In this document: piece after piece, positions 58,016 to 64,000 of the stretch
Position numbering within the stretch: position 1 is the first letter of the stretch
How the letters are laid out: the number at the start of each line of letters is the position of its first letter
DNA from: Fremontodendron californicum
Taxonomy: Eukaryota; Streptophyta; Magnoliopsida; Malvales; Malvaceae
DNA: 64,000 nucleotides
Assembly (NCBI GenBank): GCA_030761205.1
Contig: JAULJL010000025.1
Span: 1,498,001-1,562,000 of the forward strand
Direction: 5' to 3'
Notes under the pieces: generated by a model
Database searches by the model: none
What the model was told of the DNA's origin: nothing
What the model saw: only the letters and a program-made list of their open reading frames with translations
Made by a program: the position numbers and the translations under genes

Positions 58016-61000
58016 CTGATGATGTTTGATTCTAGTAAAGGTAATAAGAAGACGATGGTCATGATAACAGAATCCGAAAAATAATCACATGGTTCTTAAA
58101 CTAAAGAAGGAAAAAGAGCTTGTTGGAGATATAATTTCAGCAACCTGAATGAACAAATATAGCTTTGTGGAATCTAATACATATTGCATTCCATAATTGA
58201 CCAGTAAGAGCCCAGACCATCAAATAAATTATTCTAGCTTTTGGCTTAAACTGAAAATAACTATTAAGTGAAATTAAGCAACCGAAAGCTTTAATCAGAA
58301 CCCAATAATAGATCACTCATGAAAATTGATCAGATCCATAAAAGCAAAACCAAGCAGATCATGGCATCAATACTTGCGACAAGAAAATCATTAGAGCAGA
58401 AGGTAATGAAACTATACTAAATTGATTTTTTTTTTTATTTAAAAAAATCCATATCTTTGGCAGCCATTTCTGATGAAAAACATGATACAATAATAAATTC
58501 ACACAAGAATAGGCAGTAATGTTTTTAAATTGATAAGAAAATTCTGTGAATGATACTGTAAATGGTAAAAGAGACTGAAATAGAATAGTAACAATTTCAT
58601 GAATTGGAATTTTATAATCTTGATCGCATTTTGTTTGTCACATACAACATTTACCTCTTGGACCTTCTCTTCATGTTTGGGATCGATCATGTATGAGCAC
58701 AATTATATACAAAGGCCATTCAAAACATTATAAAAGAACAATGTATATGAATGATTTTCACAAGCTAAGGAGTTTTCATGCAAGGAGTTTGACCTTAGGT
58801 AGAACATGGCTCAAGGGAAGTGAATAATCTACAGTTTGGTATCCCTGATACAGTTTGTGAATATGAATGAATATCAAGGCAATTCAATATTTAAGGAAAA
58901 CAACCTACATCTTGTAAAATGAAGGTCTCTGTTCTTCATTTTTATCTTGTTAACAAAAGTTTCCTAAAAATACATCCTCTCTATTAATATTAACAAAAGC
59001 CACATTGTTTTCTTTTCACATTACACATATTATTTCTCATTATTGGGGAGAAAATAAAAAGTGATTGATCAAACCTTGTAGAAATCGATTTTTTTAATCT
59101 AACAATAACAAGATACTATCCTCATCTCTCTGTCAAATTTGAACTAGTTTTATCCGATTATGGTACTATAAATTTGCAATTACTGCATCTTAAAACTATT
59201 AACAATCACCATAGACAGAAGGTATTACTAGAGCCGTAATTTGGAACCAAATTAAAAATGGAACTCATATCATTTGAGAATAAAATTTATTCTAAAATAC
59301 ATTTACAAATGAGCCATCATGTTTGAAATCTGTAATTTTTTCAATTCCAAACAAAGTAAACTATAGATTTCCAATGAGCTCCATCAAATTTTACGAAATT
59401 CTTTAAACACCATCTATGTATATTGTGAAACAGTGAATGCAACATAAACGGATACATACATTCTCCATGCATTAAGGTTTAATTTTCTTTTCACAGCAAC
59501 AAGAAACAAATTGATATTACAAAATCTAACACAGTTAGGTTATTTTCAGTCACATTGAACCAGGAATATTTTAACTCAATAAATGACAGAATTGAAGATT
59601 ACATCAACTAAAGCCATAATTTAACAGACAAAAACAGAAAGAATCAAAAGTGTATACAGGCATAAAAAAACTAACCATTGCATTCTTTCACTTTTTTTTT
59701 ATTCTATTCTATCAACAAAATACATGACAAATTGCAAAAATTTAAAGACCCAGTATCATTTAACAAAAATTAATCAACTTTTTGGGACATGGGTTCTGTA
59801 AAATGTATTGAAAGAACAATACCCATTGAACCAAAATGCAAAAATTTGTACAAAAATCGAAATATTTATGAAAAATTATCATATTCTAAACACTCAAAAT
59901 TACCTAACAAATAAAAAGAACAGGCAACGATTAAGGAAATGAACAGCTATAAATGAGAAATATGAAGAAAATCTTGAATTAAAACAGAGCCAGACAAGAC
60001 ATTTTTACCTTAGCTCATTGAAGAGAGAAAAAGAGAAAGATTGGTTTCAACTTTCAACTTTCAATTTCAAAAGCAAGGAACTTTGCCTCTAACGAAGTAG
60101 TTTAATTTACCGTTTAGTCCTTTGTACTTTTTAATTTTTTTTATTCTTGGGAAATTCTAACATGACACCCTAATCTTTAGAGCATTTATAGAATTCCCCC
60201 GACTTTTTAAAAAACGAGACTAATGTGGTTATATGCTTTGTATTTTTTTTTCTTTTTTTTAATTTAGAAGTCCAAAGATTACCAAATAAATTAAAGATAA
60301 AAAATGATTTCTCATTTAATCATATATCATTTAAGTTTGTAAAGAATTAAAGATAACAATTAAAAGAATTTAGGTTGCTTTTCTTCTCTTTTTTTATTTT
60401 TTTGCTTTTTGGCCTTTTCACTTTTTTATTTTTCCCTACAATTGTCAATATTACAAGTCCAAAAAAAAATTAAGAGTATAATAGTAAAAAAAGTAAATTA
60501 CATCCAAATCTTTGAGATTTACCCTTAATTAAGGAACAAAATATTGGGGGGGGGAAAGAAGAAAAATTGCATTTCAGTTCTTAAATACTCAGTGAATGTA
60601 AAATACTATTGATTTAGTTTTTTGAAAAGAAACAAATACCATTAATAAAATTCTTCTGGTGTTCTTACATTAAAATGGTCTGGCCATCTAGGATTTTGAG
60701 GAATACCTGTGTATACTATTTTGCAGTTTTTCCAGTAGGAAAAGGTTGGATTGGCACGAAAACAAAGTATATCTTCTTATGAACTCGAGGCTTTGATCCA
60801 AATGGTTCAGTCAATTTTTTTTTAAAAATAGATTCTCGCAAAACTAAAGTTCAATTTCTAACACTTGCAAATTTCTCTTCCCAATTCTCCCTAGGCCTCG
60901 GCCTTCCTTAGTACCAAATCCTACACTTAAATGGATGCTAGAATAGCCGATTTGCAGTTCGACTTCATACTCAATTCAAGAGTAAAATTTCCAGTGAGAT

Positions 61001-61341
61001 TCCATAGAATCGAAAAACAACGGAGAAGAAAAATCACAAAGTCAGAAGGCATCCTCTTTAAGTTCTTAAAATTAGAAAAACAATAATCGAAAAGTGTGTG
61101 TACATAAAGCAAGTGCTCGAGCGAAAGATGGAATGATCCAAAAGTATGCATATAAAGCCTATATCAACAAGTTCTCGGGTATATATAATCGTGTTTACTT
61201 ATTAAACACGCCCAAAAAAGGAATCAGCATGTATGCCCATAATCTGTGGTTTGCTAAGGCACCAGGCCAAATCAACTAATTCTTTTACATGTCTTACATG
61301 AGAGTTCTTGGTCAAATTTAGAAGCATGAAATTTAGAGGAA
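58016..61341. other. Leader intron, promoter and spacer
   Basis: 58016-60008 is probably the leader intron of the preceding minus-strand gene, and about 60009-60100 its first exon and start. 60100-60900 is AT-rich spacer. 60900-61341 is probably the DSK2 3' UTR. No other gene is seen. Confidence 0.45.
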
Positions 61342-64000
61342 TTACTGCCCGGAATTTCCCAGAAGTCTCTCAACTGCTGCATGAACGTTTCCGGCAGTAG
61401 CACGTAGTGCTCTGATATTCTCTTGTGTATCATAGAAACCCATTTCTTGGAGTTGTGATAATTGTGTAGCATACAGTTCTTCTGGGGGAACTGGAAAAAC
61501 AATGAAGATGACATTGCTACTTGCTAAGTGACCCAAAAGTGTAGCAAATCTAATAAAAGCAAAGTCTTCATAAAGATATATAAGAATGCTAACCATCAGG
61601 TTGGTTGGGAACACTCAGGCCACCAGCACCTAGACCACCAAACATATTCATCAACAAGTCCAGACCAGCAGTACCTGGTGCCCCTGAAAATGCAATTAAA
61701 CAAAATGAAGTTTAAAACATAAAGGTAGATGAAAGAAGAGCTGGTAAAGGAAGGTAGCAAAGCAAACTAGAGAGTTTAATTTTAGAGAGAGAGTCCTTGA
61801 CGGTTCAAGGAAGTACTACTCTTCATGCCCTTTGTACCTGTAGTAGCACCGGTCTGTGCTGAATCCCTGTAAGAAAGCCAAATGTGGTGAAAAGAAAGCA
61901 ATGATAATCGTCAAGGCATGAATCCTAAAGGCACGTTTAATTTCCTTTTCTAATCATCTTAGGGTCAAATTACCATAAAAAAATTAAAAAAAAAAAACAG
62001 AGAATTTGATTATATTTTTTAAATCCCTCAAATGGTCCCAATCCAAACCAATAATTTACAAATAATAATCTAATACAGTTGCACAAGCTACAAGAAATCT
62101 ATGTCCGATCAAGAAACAGGACATATTAATTCACTTTAGAAAACAATTCTGATATTTGTAACAGCAGCATGTACAAGTCTTAGGACAACCTCAAAAGCAA
62201 GAGTAGCAAAAGGCAATTGAGGTTTTAGTTACCAATGGAATAGACAGAGGTACTATCACTTACTGGGTTGATTGCTGCCGATTGAGCTGAGGCAGAAGTG
62301 ACTGCTGTAAAGCTAGCATTTGCTGCAAGAAATAAAAGAAAACAAGGGAAAGGTGAACATAGTTGACTTTACTGTCAAAACAGTACTTGAAAAACATCAA
62401 ATAATCTGATATTATCCAGTGAGGTAGCCTTAACATGCCTATAAGACCATATCAGCTACAGTGAACTTATATAAAAGAAAGACAGATACAAAACCATAAA
62501 GTCATGCAAGCATTTAGCATTTATTAGGAGAGAATTCAGCAACGCATACGGCATAGAATATACCTGCATTGTCTCAGGGGAAAACATCTGACGAAGTACT
62601 TCTGGGTTTTGCATCATTTCTCTCATTTGAGGATTCAAATCAAACATACCACGTAGTTGGGGGTTGAGATTCATAATCTAAAAAGTAAAAACACATTCTT
62701 AACAAAATGGAAATAAGCAAATGAAAATCTCTTGACTGAAGTGATTCCTCAAAATACCTGATTCATATATTGGGGATTAGACGTTATGCTCTGCATCATC
62801 TGTGATATAGCTGGGTTTTGCAACAACTGAGTCAACTGAGAAGCATCTGGCATTCCATTCAACATGGACGGCATATCTGCAAGTCCAAGGCCTCCCAGAC
62901 CACCAATACCTGGTGTCCTGGCATCCCCAGCAGGATTTGACCTTGCAGTGTCATTGGTCTGGGTCCCCCCTAACAATTTGCAGCACATAGTAATTCATCA
63001 GGAAATCAGGATTTAAAACACAGATGCAACAGTAGTAAATTCCATTTAAAGACAACAAAAGATTTAGATGAAGTAGTTTACTTGATATTACCTTTCATGC
63101 TGCAACTGTGGTAAAACAGTGTAGGACACATCGGTTTAACTTACCATAACATTTTTCTTTTCCTAAATATGAGGGATTTTCCCTCATTTATATTGGAAAA
63201 CATCAAAACAAAAATAAAAGTAATTCCAAATCATGCAAGATGCAACATTAAACATGGACAAAAGCTATGATTAGATGAGTCTCAAACAAATCATTCATCC
63301 CACAACTGAACAAACTTAGTATAACATCCCATTTTAAACATTCTAGATATTCTAGTTAAGTCAATATTAGTTTCATGCAGCAACTGTGGTAAAATATTGT
63401 AGGCCACATCACTTTGGCTTACTGTACAAAATTTCCTAAATAAGAAAGAATCCCTCATCCATATTGCAAAATCTCAAAAGAAAAGATAATAGTCCATAAG
63501 CATGCAACATTAAACAAGGGCAACAAACTATAAATACAGGAATCTCAATCAAATCATTCACCCCACAACTGAATAAACTCAGTATAATGTTTTATTTTAA
63601 ACATCGATCAAGTCAACATAATCAGCTTTCAGGATCAAGCTGATTTCTGCAAACACATTTTTTTTCTTGTCAATCACTAGCATTTTGGATTCTAGTCTAA
63701 CTTTCTCTCTGCAATAGGAATAGCATGTGCATAAAATTAAAAAATATGCACATTGGACCAAAGGGTATGGCTAGACAGAAAAGATGCTTTAATGAAGTAC
63801 AGAATATTTACCACCACCAACAGTGTTGCTCCATGGGTTCGGAAGAGGATTTGTGTTTGGGAGAGTTTGTCCCTGAGTGGTTTCAGAACCAGTTGTAGAA
63901 GTGTTGTTAGGTGAGTCCCTACCTTGAGAACCACCTTGATTGCCCAATAGAGCTGCGAATGGGTTTGAACCCGGACTATTTCCATTATTTCCAGCCATAG
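61342..64000 (-). CDS. DSK2: Ubiquilin / DSK2 ubiquitin receptor, 3' part
   Basis: The gene enters from the right edge, so the N-terminal ubiquitin-like domain is missing. Exons in the window are 64000-63812 (open), 62969-62758, 62677-62564, 62322-62264, 61866-61838, 61683-61594 and 61490-61342, all joining in frame. DSK2 shuttles ubiquitinated proteins to the proteasome and to autophagy. The visible parts are an Asn/Gly/Thr-rich linker (MAGNNGNSPGSNPFAALLG), STI1 repeats (LLQNPAISQMMQSI, NPQLRGMFDLNPQMREMMQN, ETMQ), a Gln-rich stretch, and a C-terminal UBA domain (ATQLSQLQEMGFYDTQENIR with MGF and AVERLLGN). The 5-bp C/G run at the second exon's acceptor leaves one-base ambiguity there. Confidence 0.94.

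Noticed and set aside
1..64000. tRNA, rRNA or CRISPR-like arrays
   Set aside because: No conserved tRNA A and B box pair, no rRNA sequence and no regular spaced repeats were found. The tandem arrays have no unique spacers.

Overview
This window is nuclear genomic DNA from a dicotyledonous plant. The evidence is spliced genes with GT-AG introns, very AT-rich intergenic DNA, plant-only families (fibrillin, plantacyanin, class III peroxidase, WAT1/UMAMIT transporter, P-class PPR, DUF1644) and MITE/Helitron-type repeats. The gene set and repeat style fit a rosid; Malvaceae is possible but I cannot show it from the sequence. There is no sign of bacterial, organellar or viral sequence.

Layout, left to right: the 3' end of a fibrillin gene (+); plantacyanin (-); a four-exon class III peroxidase (+); an eight-exon MRT4 ribosome-assembly gene (-) carrying two frameshifts; a 700-bp Helitron-like element; an intronless DUF1644 zinc-binding protein (+) behind a long leader; a vasculin/GPBP1-like protein (+); an Alba RGG protein (+); 4 kb of AT-rich repeat-bearing DNA; a small secreted Cys-rich peptide (-); a UMAMIT transporter (-); a nested repeat block with a 498-bp hAT-type MITE; a small acidic acylation-signal protein (-); a tandem pair of intronless trihelix factors (-); a broken DPH1 gene (+); an eleven-exon cytosolic fructose-1,6-bisphosphatase (-); a 3-kb degenerate tandem array inside a Helitron-like element; a PPR gene (+) with a short spliced C-terminal exon; an unrecognised three-exon gene (-); and the 3' two-thirds of a ubiquilin/DSK2 gene (-) running off the right edge.

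The genes are ordinary housekeeping and accessory functions and do not form a pathway. Two (MRT4 and DPH1) act in ribosome assembly and translation-factor modification, and both are damaged here while every other gene reads cleanly. That points to true decay of duplicated copies, or less likely to local assembly error.

I found no convincing undescribed molecular system. The best leads are: a foldback MITE family with 8-bp target duplications whose five recognisable copies all lie in introns; the two decaying housekeeping genes; the Helitron-like elements that contain internal tandem arrays; and a duplicated splice donor in the UMAMIT gene. Exon coordinates come from reading splice sites and checking frame by eye, so single-base errors are possible.
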